The translations under genes and the position numbers were made by a program. From Chryseobacterium sp. Leaf404 (GTDB taxonomy: Bacteria > Bacteroidota > Bacteroidia > Flavobacteriales > Weeksellaceae), in NCBI RefSeq assembly GCF_001424145.1, contig NZ_LMQM01000015.1:915-64914 (forward strand): a DNA stretch of 64,000 bases, in the 5' to 3' direction. Position 1 is the first letter of the stretch. Every line of letters starts with the position of its first letter. The notes under the pieces are model-generated. The model was not told the DNA's origin. It worked only from the letters and a program-made list of their open reading frames with translations, and ran no database searches. Of the stretch, positions 33,908-44,098 are shown one piece after another.

Positions 33908-35614
33908 TTACTGCTCAAGTCTAATGACTCTGAAGCCTTTGTTGATATAGGCTCCGTTTGCTTTAGCACGCGTAAATTCAAATTTGGTTGCAAGCTGCGT
34001 CTGCACTTTATTCATCTGCTTAAAGATTTCACCTTTTTTGTTTTCGCGGGTTAACATATCATTAACCACGTCAAAACCGATTACGGCATATTTTCCGGGC
34101 GCTTTACAGTATTTTGCTTTGTAGGCTGCTAAAATTTCATTTTCAAAATTTCCGTCCGGATCGATCTTTCTGTCCATTAAATATACCAGATTTGCCTGTA
34201 CCAGATCATCAGCTTTCTTTTCAAAACTAGGAACAGAATACATGCTGAATGCCTTCAGACCCTGAACTTCTTTAGAAAGCGCAATTATTTTAGTGGCAAA
34301 AGCCTCACCCGCCGCGTCATTGTCGTTTGCCAAAACAGCAATTACCGGTGCAGACTGCCCTGTCATCATATTTTGGTCCAGCTCAATCTCTGAAGCAGAA
34401 TTTACAATGGTTACATTTGGGCTGTTTAATGCTTTTTCAAAACCAGCCTTGAGATAGTTGGCATTTTCTTTTTTGGCATCAGCAACAACATATATTTTCT
34501 GGTTTGAATATACTGCTTTTACTTCCTCCACAATTTTATCAGCGTAAGTATAGTCTGTAGTTTCAAGAATAATCAAATTACTGAACCCATGCAGATCTGC
34601 CGAATTTGCAAAAGGCGCCACCACAGGAATTTTCTGATTTTTGGTAAAATCTAAAAGATCAATTACGTTTGATTTGAAGAAAGGCCCAATCACCAGATCC
34701 GTATTATTAGGATTAATCTGCGTTAAAGAATTTCTGAATGATGCTTCACTGCCGGAATCTACCACTTTGATATCAAGTTTCTGCCCGTTTCCTGCGTTTC
34801 TTTCTATAGCCAGTTTTGCTCCGGTAAGGAAATCCATTGCCATCGCTCTGTACTGAGAATCGTTTGAACTGTACCCGAAAGGCAACATTAATACAACGTT
34901 GAGCGCATCGCCGTTTTTCTTTACGTACGCAGGATCCAGTTTTTTAATCCTCAGAACCATGCCCGTTCTAAGACCTTTTGCAAGATCAGGATTAAGGGCG
35001 ATAAGCTCATCAATGCTGATTCCGTATTTGTTGACGATAGAGAAAACGGTGTCGCCAGATTCTACAGTGTAGGTCACATATTCATCACTCTGAGAAGCAG
35101 AAGATGATGCAGCACTTCTGTCGTTTCCTGTATCAATTTTTGTTTTATTGTTTGCCGGAGCTGTTTTTACGGGCTGTTCTGCAACGGCAACCTGCGTGCC
35201 TCCGTATTTTTTGATGCTTTCTAAGGGAAGCGTAATCTCATCACCTATTTTGGTATGCGCATCGAGATCGGGATTCAGTTTTCTAAGATCTGTTTCAGAA
35301 ATTTTATACTGCTTTGTGATCCCGTAAATGGTTTGTTTTGGCTGAAGAACAATTTTTCCCAGCTCTTTTACTTTAGGTGCAGAAGTTTGAACTTTAGGTG
35401 CAGCTGCAGAGGAAGATTTCACATTTAAAACCTGCCCAATCGCCAAAGAACCGTCTTTGGTTTTGGGATTTAATTTATAAAATTCATCAACCGTGATGCC
35501 GTATTTTTTTGAAATATTGTACGGGTTATCACCTTTCACAACCTTGTGGGTCTTCTGTGCAGAAAGCCCTAAAACTGTTATTAAACCTGATAAAACGAAA
35601 AGCTTTTTAATCAT
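33908..35614 (-). CDS. secreted LysM protein with periplasmic-binding-protein-like domain
   Basis: A 568-residue protein with a signal peptide (about 1-19) and three LysM domains: about 22-66 (HKVVKGDNPYNISKKYGITVDEF), 88-131 and 178-222 (YTVESGDTVFSIVNKYGISIDEL). They should bind peptidoglycan. The rest (about 240-568) resembles a type 1 periplasmic binding fold (LVIGPFFKSNVIDLLDF, IPVVAPFANSADL, VIGFDVVNDML), as in LpoA-like or amino-acid-binding proteins. A role as a cell-wall synthesis regulator is inferred. It has its own promoter overlapping the end of bshC. Confidence 0.8.
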   Translation of the reverse strand: MIKKLFVLSGLITVLGLSAQKTHKVVKGDNPYNISKKYGITVDEFYKLNPKTKDGSLAIGQVLNVKSSSAAAPKVQTSAPKVKELGKIVLQPKQTIYGITKQYKISETDLRKLNPDLDAHTKIGDEITLPLESIKKYGGTQVAVAEQPVKTAPANNKTKIDTGNDRSAASSSASQSDEYVTYTVESGDTVFSIVNKYGISIDELIALNPDLAKGLRTGMVLRIKKLDPAYVKKNGDALNVVLMLPFGYSSNDSQYRAMAMDFLTGAKLAIERNAGNGQKLDIKVVDSGSEASFRNSLTQINPNNTDLVIGPFFKSNVIDLLDFTKNQKIPVVAPFANSADLHGFSNLIILETTDYTYADKIVEEVKAVYSNQKIYVVADAKKENANYLKAGFEKALNSPNVTIVNSASEIELDQNMMTGQSAPVIAVLANDNDAAGEAFATKIIALSKEVQGLKAFSMYSVPSFEKKADDLVQANLVYLMDRKIDPDGNFENEILAAYKAKYCKAPGKYAVIGFDVVNDMLTRENKKGEIFKQMNKVQTQLATKFEFTRAKANGAYINKGFRVIRLEQ

Positions 35615-35635
35615 TCTGTGATTTTAAATAGTTTA

Positions 35636-35665
35636 CAAAAATACTTCTTTAAAATTAAATGGCAA
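35636..35665 (-). promoter_or_regulatory. promoter of the LysM-protein gene
   Basis: Reverse-strand TTG (35665-35663), 19 bases and TATTTTTG (35643-35636), with a start near 35629, 15 bases before the ATG. The upstream box is in the last codons of bshC. Confidence 0.7.
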
Positions 35666-37241
35666 CAATTATTAGTTTTGATTCTTTCACATCCATTTCC
35701 TGGTAGCAGGCGGCTACCCAATCTGTGCCGTGATCTGCAAAAAAGACACTGAAATTGTAAACTCTTTCCTGCCAGATTTTTGCGGGGTTTATTTCTGCAA
35801 AAAGATTTTCAAGTCTCTCAAGCAATTCACCCTGCTTTATTTTTTCTGCTTTTAACAGTCTTTTTTTCAGTCTGCTGAAAGATTTCATCTGTCTTATCTC
35901 TTCACCTTTCACCATATTCCCGAAAGATTTTTCGGTTTTTTCTGCAAGCGCTTTCAGATTTTGAAAATGCTGTTGAATAATGATTTCTTTTTCATCCAGA
36001 GATTTTAAAATTTCGTGGTCATCTAAAATCTTAGCATTGGTGACCTGAGTGAAATTTCCGAAAAAATCTTCGATATTAAGTTTTAAAGTTTCAATTTTTT
36101 TCAACACTTTTTCCTCAACGAAAACCATCGAATTTCTTGGAATAAGAACGGGAAACGGAATTTTTACAGATTCAAAATAATCTTTCAGCTCCAGCCAGTA
36201 CATGATTTCGGCATTTCCGCCAATGTAGGCCAGGTTGGGAAGAATTTTCTCCTGATAAACAGGTCTCATCAAAGCATTCGGACTGAATTTTTCCGGAAAA
36301 CTATTAAGTTCATCAATTATTTCATCTTTAGAAAACGAAATTTCAGTTTCATTAACCTGATATTCATCTTTGAAAATATCAATTCTGTTTCTTGTTTCTG
36401 AAAGGTAAAAAAGATTGACATCACGCGGATTCACCTGAACCTTTCCGTATTTTTCAGAAAGAAAATCTACTTTTTGTTCTGACCGGTCACGCAGTGCTGA
36501 ATTTAAAATTTCATCCTGAAAAATCTCTTTCATTTGAGCTTTTAAAGCTTTTGAATCCCCGTCGATAATCAGCAGACCGTATTCTGAAAAAAGCCTGTTG
36601 ACTAAAATTCTTATCGCTTCCGTAAGAGTATTTCCCGTCTGATAAGATTCTTTCAGCATCAAAATCAATTCTGTCCCGAAAATATGATCTTTGAATTCTT
36701 TTTCAAATTCTGTGATAAAATGAGTATCAGAAATTTCAATTTTACCTACCGCACCACCACTTTTTCCGCTGATTTCGTGATAACCGTTGTGGGTTTTAAA
36801 ATGATTGATTTCCAGAAAATCGTGGTCTTCTGAAGCCATCCAGTAGATGGGTACAAAATTCTGATCCGGAAACTGATCTTTCAGATAAACACAGGTTTTT
36901 ACCGTCTGTAAAATTTTATAAATAAAAAATGCGGGCCCTGTAAAAAGATTGAGCTGATGCCCTGTGGTAATTGTGAATGTTTCAGAATTTTTAAGTTTTT
37001 CTAAATTTTCCTTCTGAAGTTCCGAAAGCTTTAATCCCGAAAGCTGAGCGCCCAGTTCATTTGACAAAATATGCCTATGAGTATCTGCAAAACTCTGTCT
37101 TTTCTTCTCAATCTGTTTTTCAAAATTGGTTTTTGAAAAAGTATGTTCTTCAAAACCTTCAATCTGACCGCTGATAAAATCTTTGATCAGCTGCGGAATA
37201 CTTTGTATATTTTTGAAATCTAACGTTTTTAAAGTTCTCAA
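35655..37241 (-). CDS. bshC: bacillithiol biosynthesis cysteine-adding enzyme BshC
   Basis: BshC adds cysteine to glucosaminyl-malate in the last step of bacillithiol synthesis. The 528-residue protein shows the family blocks ITTGHQLNLFTGPAFFIYKI, YWMASEDHDFLEINHF, RPVYQEKILPNLAYIGG and the long coiled-coil helix near 400-470. It starts at TTG; no nearby ATG fits. bshA and bshB are not in the window. It lies 11 bases after the putative porin gene, so cotranscription is likely. Confidence 0.93.
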   Translation of the reverse strand: MRTLKTLDFKNIQSIPQLIKDFISGQIEGFEEHTFSKTNFEKQIEKKRQSFADTHRHILSNELGAQLSGLKLSELQKENLEKLKNSETFTITTGHQLNLFTGPAFFIYKILQTVKTCVYLKDQFPDQNFVPIYWMASEDHDFLEINHFKTHNGYHEISGKSGGAVGKIEISDTHFITEFEKEFKDHIFGTELILMLKESYQTGNTLTEAIRILVNRLFSEYGLLIIDGDSKALKAQMKEIFQDEILNSALRDRSEQKVDFLSEKYGKVQVNPRDVNLFYLSETRNRIDIFKDEYQVNETEISFSKDEIIDELNSFPEKFSPNALMRPVYQEKILPNLAYIGGNAEIMYWLELKDYFESVKIPFPVLIPRNSMVFVEEKVLKKIETLKLNIEDFFGNFTQVTNAKILDDHEILKSLDEKEIIIQQHFQNLKALAEKTEKSFGNMVKGEEIRQMKSFSRLKKRLLKAEKIKQGELLERLENLFAEINPAKIWQERVYNFSVFFADHGTDWVAACYQEMDVKESKLIIVAI

Positions 37242-37252
37242 CTTTTTATTTT

Positions 37253-39181
37253 TTAGTTGAACAAATACCAGACGATTCCCAGATTTAATCTGAAATCATA
37301 CACCGGATAATGTGGAAAAGCATAAGCTGTATTCGGCGTCACCAGATTGCCGATTTGCTGGCCTTCAATAAAGAAGAACATTTTTTTAACTTTTAAATTA
37401 AAATAAACATCCGCAATTGGTTTTCCTCCGATAGAAAATGAGTCGCTGCCCGGAAGAATATATTCGTTTAAAATGGGAAAATATTCTCTTGAGGCAAATT
37501 TAGTGAAATAATAAACCTTCAGCCCAGCCTGAATTTCTGCTGCGTTTTTAAATGCTTTCGACTGGAAAAAAAGATTACCGCGACCTATAAAATTGGGCAA
37601 AGGCAAAAGATTTCCGTTGGACAAAACATCCTGAAACTGGACTCTTGTATTGAAATGAAACTTGCCGTAGCTGAACGTTGCATCACCGCCAATTTGCGTA
37701 ATATTTACTGAAGCATCGCTCTGCAAAGACTTCCCATCAGAATTGAAATAAGCATAGTTATCGATTCTGTAGTAATTGGCAAAAAGCTGGGTTTTGAACC
37801 ATTTTAAATTTACGCTTCCTCCCACATCCATCACTGCCTGATTTCTGGCATCCTGAAGGTAATAATTATACTTTCTGTAAACGGATGTGTTGGCAAGGTA
37901 ATTAAATGAAGGCGTAGAAGTTTGAAAATTAACATGAGCATCCACAAAATAGTCTTTGATGGGTTCAAATTTCAGTGAATTGGCTGTTCTTAAATAACTT
38001 CCGAACTGGCTTCCGTTTGAGAATTCTAAAAATGATTTTAAGGCAATTTTATCGAAAAGATTTACCTGCAGATTTCCTACGGCTCCAATTCTGCTTTCTT
38101 TCATTTCGGCAGGAACGGAAAGACTGGAAAGAACGACCTCATTCAGACCATATTTTAACATTTGATATCTTACACCGGCATCCAGTTTAAATTTGGCATT
38201 ATCAAAAACCAGGCTTACGGTATTGCTGAAATTATCAGAATATTTTTTTGTGGAGGGTGAAAAAGCGTTAACCAATTCCGCAGGAAGATTATACCAGTAA
38301 GGATCTGCCGAACTTTGGTTATAATAATATTTATTTCCCTGATGAGAAATTGTATGTCTTATTCTGAACGGGAATTTCTCTGAGTTGAAAGGTGAAAACT
38401 GATGACTGAGATAATATCTTCTGTATGAAAACTGCGAACTTGAATTTTCAAGATTAACCTGTGCACTCCATTTGTTACGATAGGCCGAATCACCGGCCTG
38501 AAAAAGATTATCTTCTACAATCCCTCCGTTTTCCTGATTGTTGACATTCTGATGAAGATAGTGGGCAAACACTTCATAATTACCGCTTTTGGAAACATAG
38601 TGGCCTGAGAAAATGGTGTTGTTGTTTGAAGCCAAATAGTTTCTGTAAATCCCCTGAGATCGCAGACCAGAATATTCTACTGCAAAATTGAATCTTTTCC
38701 CGATATTCTGTGTGTAAGTGGAACGCAGAGCGGCACCGTTTCGCATAGCATTGTGATAGATAAAAGATGCTGTGGGGGTTTTTACGTCGTAATACAGAAC
38801 ATCATCGGCTCCCAGAATACTGTAGCTTTTGTTGGTGGGAAGAATGGAAAGATTCTGCTCCGGATTAAACTCATAAGAAAGCGGATTGAATCCTGCTCCG
38901 ATGTTTGAAAACTGCACTCTTCCAAAATTGTCTCTGTTGTTGTACTGGGAAAAGATATAGGTTTTATCCATCGTCATTACGGTATCGAAGATTTTTTTCT
39001 CCGCATACTGTTTTTGGATAAGGTAATCATTGATGGTAGGTTTAAAGATCTGTAAAGAATCTTTCTTGCCGGAATCTACGATGATGGTATCTGAATCTGA
39101 CCTGCCTGCCAGTGTGTCAGTTACAATTTGGGCACGGAGATTTGTGCAAAATAATATAATAAGGAGAAATATGTATTTCAT
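37253..39181 (-). CDS. putative outer-membrane porin (Porin_10-like)
   Basis: A 642-residue protein with signal peptide MKYIFLLIILFCTNLRAQ, a short Ser/Asp-rich linker and then a long series of amphipathic aromatic-ending strands typical of an outer-membrane barrel. It resembles the putative porin family of Bacteroidota, including the C-terminal PHYPVYDFRLNLGIVWYLF. ATG 39181 is the correct start; the longer frame contains an unlikely leader. TATTTTTG at 39229-39222 could be its -7 box. Substrate unknown. Confidence 0.75.
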   Translation of the reverse strand: MKYIFLLIILFCTNLRAQIVTDTLAGRSDSDTIIVDSGKKDSLQIFKPTINDYLIQKQYAEKKIFDTVMTMDKTYIFSQYNNRDNFGRVQFSNIGAGFNPLSYEFNPEQNLSILPTNKSYSILGADDVLYYDVKTPTASFIYHNAMRNGAALRSTYTQNIGKRFNFAVEYSGLRSQGIYRNYLASNNNTIFSGHYVSKSGNYEVFAHYLHQNVNNQENGGIVEDNLFQAGDSAYRNKWSAQVNLENSSSQFSYRRYYLSHQFSPFNSEKFPFRIRHTISHQGNKYYYNQSSADPYWYNLPAELVNAFSPSTKKYSDNFSNTVSLVFDNAKFKLDAGVRYQMLKYGLNEVVLSSLSVPAEMKESRIGAVGNLQVNLFDKIALKSFLEFSNGSQFGSYLRTANSLKFEPIKDYFVDAHVNFQTSTPSFNYLANTSVYRKYNYYLQDARNQAVMDVGGSVNLKWFKTQLFANYYRIDNYAYFNSDGKSLQSDASVNITQIGGDATFSYGKFHFNTRVQFQDVLSNGNLLPLPNFIGRGNLFFQSKAFKNAAEIQAGLKVYYFTKFASREYFPILNEYILPGSDSFSIGGKPIADVYFNLKVKKMFFFIEGQQIGNLVTPNTAYAFPHYPVYDFRLNLGIVWYLFN

Positions 39182-39244
39182 TGAATTAAAAATCAAATCT
39201 TTTCTGATAAGATTGACGAGGCAAAAATAAGAAATAAAGAGCAA

Positions 39245-39273
39245 TAAAAAGCCCTGCAAAAAATTTGCAGGGC
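39245..39273 (-). terminator. terminator of the SusC-SusD operon
   Basis: Reverse-strand GCCCTGCAAA pairs with TTTGCAGGGC and is followed by TTTTTATT. It lies 33 bases after the susD stop. Confidence 0.85.
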
Positions 39274-39305
39274 GGTATAAAAAATAATTCAAAAATATGA
39301 TTCTT

Positions 39306-40874
39306 TTAGTAACCAGGGTTTTGCTGGATTGGATTAGCGTTGATTTCATCAGACGGAATTGGTAAAGTAAATCTATTATCACTAATATCGATTTCTTTTA
39401 TGGAATATCCTTCAACATCTTTAGGATGTCTTTGCGTTTTGGTAACACCTGCTAAGGCTCCAATTCTTTTAAGATCTAAATATCTGTGACCTTCTAATAC
39501 TAATTCAACTCTTCTTTCTTTAAGTACATCAGCCCATGCTTGAGATGCAGTTGCGTACACAGGTAAGGCTACAGGACCTAAAAAGTTTCTGGCGTCTCTA
39601 ACTGCTTTAATTCTTTGAGCAGCACCTGCCAGATCATTTGCATTGATTCTACATTCGGCTTTGATGAAATACATTTCAGAAAGTCTGAAAAGTTTCAAAT
39701 CACTAAGCAACTCAACTTGATTTCCTGTTCCAGCCTTTCCAGAATACTTATCTATACATAAGACATCGTTAAGTAAATACTGGCTAAATGGTAGTGACTG
39801 ATAATTAGGATCAATTTTGGAAGTTGGATCAAGTAGTGCATGTTTTCTAACATCACCTGGCACATCAACAAGATTATAAACAGCTCTTCCTAAATCCATG
39901 TAAGGCCCACCTGTAAGATTAGTTCTGTTGAAGTAAAATTGAGCAGCAATTCCCACTTTTCCAATTGGACGATCCAAAGCCATAATCACTTCACCTCTTG
40001 TAAAATCTTGCAACATGCTCTTATATGGACTAGTGGATGCTACAGTATAACTTCCATAAAACGCCGCGTTGGCAAGACCTGTTGTCGGATTCAATACAAC
40101 AGTTCCTGTAGGAGTAAGGCTCAATCCGGAGGTATTTATTACAGCATCTGCGTATTGCTCAGCTAAAGCATAATTCCCTCTATACAGATACATTCTAGCT
40201 CTTAAAGCATCGATAAACGTTTTAGAAACAAATTTATAGGCAGCAGATGAAGTGGACGGTAATTTCACAGGATCTATATTAGCGTATGCATAGTTTAGAT
40301 CACTTTCTATAAGCGCAAAAACTTCACCAACAGTGCTTCTTGGAAGTTTTTCATTGGCACCAGGTACCCTATCTAATAAGATTACTCCTAATGAATTGTT
40401 ATCTTTAATATTTGGAGCAAAATAGCTTAAAAGCTGAAAATGTGAAAAAGCTCTCAAAGCACGAGCCTGTGCTAAAATGGAATTATACGCTGCCTGATCA
40501 GCTGAACTAGGAGTGATTAGTTTTGAGCCTTCTATCAATCTGTTTGCAGAGTTAATTGTGCGATAATGCGACAACCACATACCGCTAGCAAAACCATTAT
40601 TTGAATTTAGAATAAAATTATACAATCCTATATTTTGTCCTCCATTTTGGCTGCCAATTCCTAATTCATCGGTAAAAATAGATGTAAATGTGATTTCATT
40701 AGAAACATCCATTCTATCATACGTATTATTAACAAATTTTTGCATGTCATTCACAGACTGGAAAGTTGCTTCTTCGCTAAATTCTCCGTCCTGAATAATT
40801 TCATAAGCATCTTTACACGAATTTACTGAACAAAGAGCTGTAAAAAGAATAACTGATAATATTATTTTTTTCAT
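39306..40874 (-). CDS. SusD/RagB-family outer-membrane lipoprotein
   Basis: It binds nutrient at the surface and closes the paired SusC channel. The 522-residue protein has lipobox SVNSC (Cys20) followed by the SusD fold: tetratricopeptide-like helices (ALRAFSHFQLLSYFAPN, GNYALAEQYADAVIN), LSEMYFIKAECRIN and the C-terminal WADVLKERRVELVLEGHRYLDLKR. The substrate cannot be read from sequence. It directly follows the SusC-like gene (17 bases apart). Confidence 0.93.
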   Translation of the reverse strand: MKKIILSVILFTALCSVNSCKDAYEIIQDGEFSEEATFQSVNDMQKFVNNTYDRMDVSNEITFTSIFTDELGIGSQNGGQNIGLYNFILNSNNGFASGMWLSHYRTINSANRLIEGSKLITPSSADQAAYNSILAQARALRAFSHFQLLSYFAPNIKDNNSLGVILLDRVPGANEKLPRSTVGEVFALIESDLNYAYANIDPVKLPSTSSAAYKFVSKTFIDALRARMYLYRGNYALAEQYADAVINTSGLSLTPTGTVVLNPTTGLANAAFYGSYTVASTSPYKSMLQDFTRGEVIMALDRPIGKVGIAAQFYFNRTNLTGGPYMDLGRAVYNLVDVPGDVRKHALLDPTSKIDPNYQSLPFSQYLLNDVLCIDKYSGKAGTGNQVELLSDLKLFRLSEMYFIKAECRINANDLAGAAQRIKAVRDARNFLGPVALPVYATASQAWADVLKERRVELVLEGHRYLDLKRIGALAGVTKTQRHPKDVEGYSIKEIDISDNRFTLPIPSDEINANPIQQNPGY

Positions 40875-40891
40875 TTTTTTAAACTTTAAAA

Positions 40892-43792
40892 TTAAAACTG
40901 AACATCCACACCTACTGTTGCCACCCTCGGTGTCGGGAAACCTCCTTGGTTTGACGCATTTCCACCTTCTACATCAAATCCTCTGTATTTTGTGAAAGTA
41001 AAGAAATTTTCTAACTGAGCATAGATTCTAAACTGGGAGATAGGAGTATTACCTAGCAACTCCTTTCCAAAATTGTATCCAACAGTAACATTTCTTAATC
41101 TTACAAAAGATGCATCTTTTAGAAACCTATCAGAAAAAGTTGATGAATTGTTATAACCAGTTATATCAGTTATAATTGGAACATCTGTATTTGTATTCGT
41201 TGGAGTCCACGCATTAAGTAAATCTCTAGTAATTGGAAATACTCCAACGTTTGAAGGACTGCTTAAGCTTGACAAATCAAAATCTGCTCTCCATACTTTT
41301 GCAGCATATGTAAATAAAACATCCGTAAAGAATCCTTTGTAGCTAGCATTCAAACCAAATCCACCTTGATATACAGGAAGGAAAGATTTACCAGTCCATC
41401 TTCTGTCATCATTAGTTGGTGTAGTTGTCACATTACCATTTCTATCTTGAAATTGTGCCAAACCAGTCGTAGGATTTACTCCGAGATACGGTACCATGAA
41501 ATACTCTCCAAGCATATGACCTTCTGAAGTTGTACCGTATAACGTTGAAGTACTATTTTCTGTTAAAAACGGGTTATTAGGATAAATTTTTCCGGGAGCT
41601 AACTTTGTAACTCTGTTTTTATTGTACGCGCCGTTTGCAAAAATACTCAATTTCAAATCACTTCTGTTAAAAATATTTGATCTCAAAGAGAGTTCAACAC
41701 CCCTATTATACATATCACCAATATTTCCATTTATTGTATATTGGCCGGTAGTTGCAGATAGTGGCATTATACTGTACAGTTTTTCTGTTTCTTTGTTATA
41801 GACATCTACAGATCCAGAAAGTATCCCATTTTTAATATCAAAATCAACACCGACGTTAGCTTGGTTTAGAACCTCCCACTGCAATTCTTCATTAGCTATT
41901 GAAGTACTTAACTGAGGATTGTTACCATATCCGCTTCCTGCTGTAGAGGTTAGATTTCTAACTGCTGATGGTAGCAAATAGATTGCACTAAATCCTGGAG
42001 CTGCTGCAGCAATATTTTGATTACCCTGGACACCATAGGAAGCTCTTAATTTTAAAAGATTAAAAATGCTTGACTTCAAAAATTCTTCCTGTTCGATATT
42101 CCATCTAGCACCAACAGACCAGAATGTACCCCATTTATTTTCGCTTGCAAATCTGTAAGCCGCATCTCTTCTTATACTTCCCGAGATACCATACTTCTTA
42201 TTATAATCATAACTTGCTGTAGCAAAATATGCAAATAATCCTGCATCATTTTTAGTTGCAGCAATTGTTGGTCTGTAAAGTCCAGGTGATGGAGTTGGAA
42301 TAAATTGCGGCCAGCCCGTTCCTGCACCAAAAACCCACGTTTTTGGGTCTAATCCATTTTGAGTAAAAGAATCTGTAACTCTATGGTACTTTAAATATTC
42401 AGTATAAGCACTAATTTCAACATCATGCTTGTCAGCAAATGTTTTTTCATAGGTTAACTTTACCACATTATTAAATGCAAAATCTTTTGTGTTTGCTCGT
42501 TGCTCAATTCCTCCGAATTCAACATTTGCAGGTTTACTTGATACCGCCAAATATGAAAATGGAGATCTAGCAAACATTCTCGTTTCCTGAGAATAATCTA
42601 CACCTGTGGTTATCTGCGCACTTAAATTATCTGTGAATTTATACTTACCAACCGTATTAGCTAATAATCTTAATTCATCGAATCTACTTGGAATATTTCC
42701 CGGATTCAAATAGTCCATTAGCATGTATGGGATAATCTGGAAACTTGGAGCTCCAAAATCATTGAAAAGCTGCTGCCCACTTACATATACATTTGGGTCT
42801 ACATACGGTAAAGATGTCAACAATCCTTGTAATGGATTTTGCAAAACATTCGCATTAATATCGGTTCTTGTCTCTTGTTCTAACTGATTTCTTCTAGAAT
42901 ATGTAAGTGCGATATTACTGGAGAAATTAAATTTATTATTATTTGATCTACCTTGGAAGTTTGTTCTAACAGACATTCTTTTAAAATCAGTATTTGTTAC
43001 AATACCCTCCTGATCTAAATAATTAAATGAGGTGTAATTAGAAATATTACTACCACCAGATTGTAATGTAAGAGAATGGTTTTGTGTAAATCCTGTTCTA
43101 AAAAAGATCTTCTCCCAATCGGTAGTTGGATAATTAGCAATTTCACTATCAGATAATGTAGATCCTAAACCTGCGTTATTCTGCTTTTCGAACATTAAAG
43201 TCTCTGGAGAGTTTGCTATATTGTATCTATGTTTTTGCAACATAGTTACACCAACGTTTGAAGAATAACCCACTTTTAGAGCAGAATTATATTTCCCGTT
43301 TTTTGTAGTTATAATGATTACTCCGTTAGCACCTCTATTACCAAATACCGCAGAAGCTTCAGCATCTTTTAATACAGAACTACTAGCTACATCATCAGGA
43401 TTTATACTTCTAAAAAAAGTTTCAGACACGGGAATACCATCAACAACATATAACGGTGTCGCAGAGCCACTAATTGATCCTACCCCACGGATAATGGCTG
43501 TAATCTTGTTACTACCAGGCGAGCCTGAATTGAAAGAAATCTGCAAACCCGCCGCCTGACCTTGAATTGAGGATAGAGCGTTGATATTTGGTCTATTTTC
43601 AATTAGTTCGGGAGTGATCGTTGTAACCGCAGAGTTATTATTTTTAACTAATCGTTTGTTACTATACCCTAGTATCACAACTTCATCAATACTTTTTTCA
43701 GTAATTGTGTCCCTTTGACTTTTCTGAGCAAGCAGTGTCCCTCCTAAAAAGAAGAAAGACCCAACCGTTAACACTTTTAATTTCACATTCAT
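40892..43792 (-). CDS. SusC/RagA-family TonB-linked outer-membrane transporter
   Basis: A 966-residue TonB-dependent channel with a signal peptide ending LLAQ. A TonB-box-like SIDEVVILGYSN is followed by the plug domain (ALSSIQGQAAGLQI, GSATPLYVVDGIPV, IIRGVGSI, SAVFGNRGANGVIIITTKNG) and a large beta-barrel to the C-terminal aromatic residue. The carboxypeptidase-regulatory-like domain that most SusC proteins have before the plug is missing. The SusC/SusD pair stands alone without glycosidases, so the nutrient may not be a polysaccharide. Confidence 0.93.
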   Translation of the reverse strand: MNVKLKVLTVGSFFFLGGTLLAQKSQRDTITEKSIDEVVILGYSNKRLVKNNNSAVTTITPELIENRPNINALSSIQGQAAGLQISFNSGSPGSNKITAIIRGVGSISGSATPLYVVDGIPVSETFFRSINPDDVASSSVLKDAEASAVFGNRGANGVIIITTKNGKYNSALKVGYSSNVGVTMLQKHRYNIANSPETLMFEKQNNAGLGSTLSDSEIANYPTTDWEKIFFRTGFTQNHSLTLQSGGSNISNYTSFNYLDQEGIVTNTDFKRMSVRTNFQGRSNNNKFNFSSNIALTYSRRNQLEQETRTDINANVLQNPLQGLLTSLPYVDPNVYVSGQQLFNDFGAPSFQIIPYMLMDYLNPGNIPSRFDELRLLANTVGKYKFTDNLSAQITTGVDYSQETRMFARSPFSYLAVSSKPANVEFGGIEQRANTKDFAFNNVVKLTYEKTFADKHDVEISAYTEYLKYHRVTDSFTQNGLDPKTWVFGAGTGWPQFIPTPSPGLYRPTIAATKNDAGLFAYFATASYDYNKKYGISGSIRRDAAYRFASENKWGTFWSVGARWNIEQEEFLKSSIFNLLKLRASYGVQGNQNIAAAAPGFSAIYLLPSAVRNLTSTAGSGYGNNPQLSTSIANEELQWEVLNQANVGVDFDIKNGILSGSVDVYNKETEKLYSIMPLSATTGQYTINGNIGDMYNRGVELSLRSNIFNRSDLKLSIFANGAYNKNRVTKLAPGKIYPNNPFLTENSTSTLYGTTSEGHMLGEYFMVPYLGVNPTTGLAQFQDRNGNVTTTPTNDDRRWTGKSFLPVYQGGFGLNASYKGFFTDVLFTYAAKVWRADFDLSSLSSPSNVGVFPITRDLLNAWTPTNTNTDVPIITDITGYNNSSTFSDRFLKDASFVRLRNVTVGYNFGKELLGNTPISQFRIYAQLENFFTFTKYRGFDVEGGNASNQGGFPTPRVATVGVDVQF

Positions 43793-44040
43793 ATTAACAA
43801 ATTTTAATATTTAACTCTGCAAATATGTTAAAAATTATTAACACAAAAAATTCAATAATAAGTGATAATTAAATAAATTCGATAATCTAAACAAGCATTT
43901 AATTAAATTATTAAGAATTATTTAATAATAAACCAATTTTATTGCATAATTTTTAGCATCAAACAATTGTTAAAAAACATTAACAGTTTTCAACTAATAA
44001 GTTTTATTTTATTTAGAATTATTATAAATTAAATTTCGTC
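43793..44040. other. AT-rich spacer upstream of the SusC-like gene
   Basis: The stretch between the SusC start and the infB terminator has no gene. It is very AT-rich with many TTAATAA runs. The only promoter-like site is a reverse CATATTTG at 43827-43820, seven of eight matches to TAnnTTTG. Confidence 0.4.
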
Positions 44041-44076
44041 AAAAAAAAGACCGCAGTCATGAGATTGCGGTCTTTC
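44041..44076 (-). terminator. terminator of rimP-nusA-infB
   Basis: Reverse-strand AAAGACCGCA and TGCGGTCTTT form a 10-bp stem and run into eight T, 23 bases after the infB stop. Confidence 0.9.
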
Positions 44077-44098
44077 ATTTATTTATGCGATAAATAGC

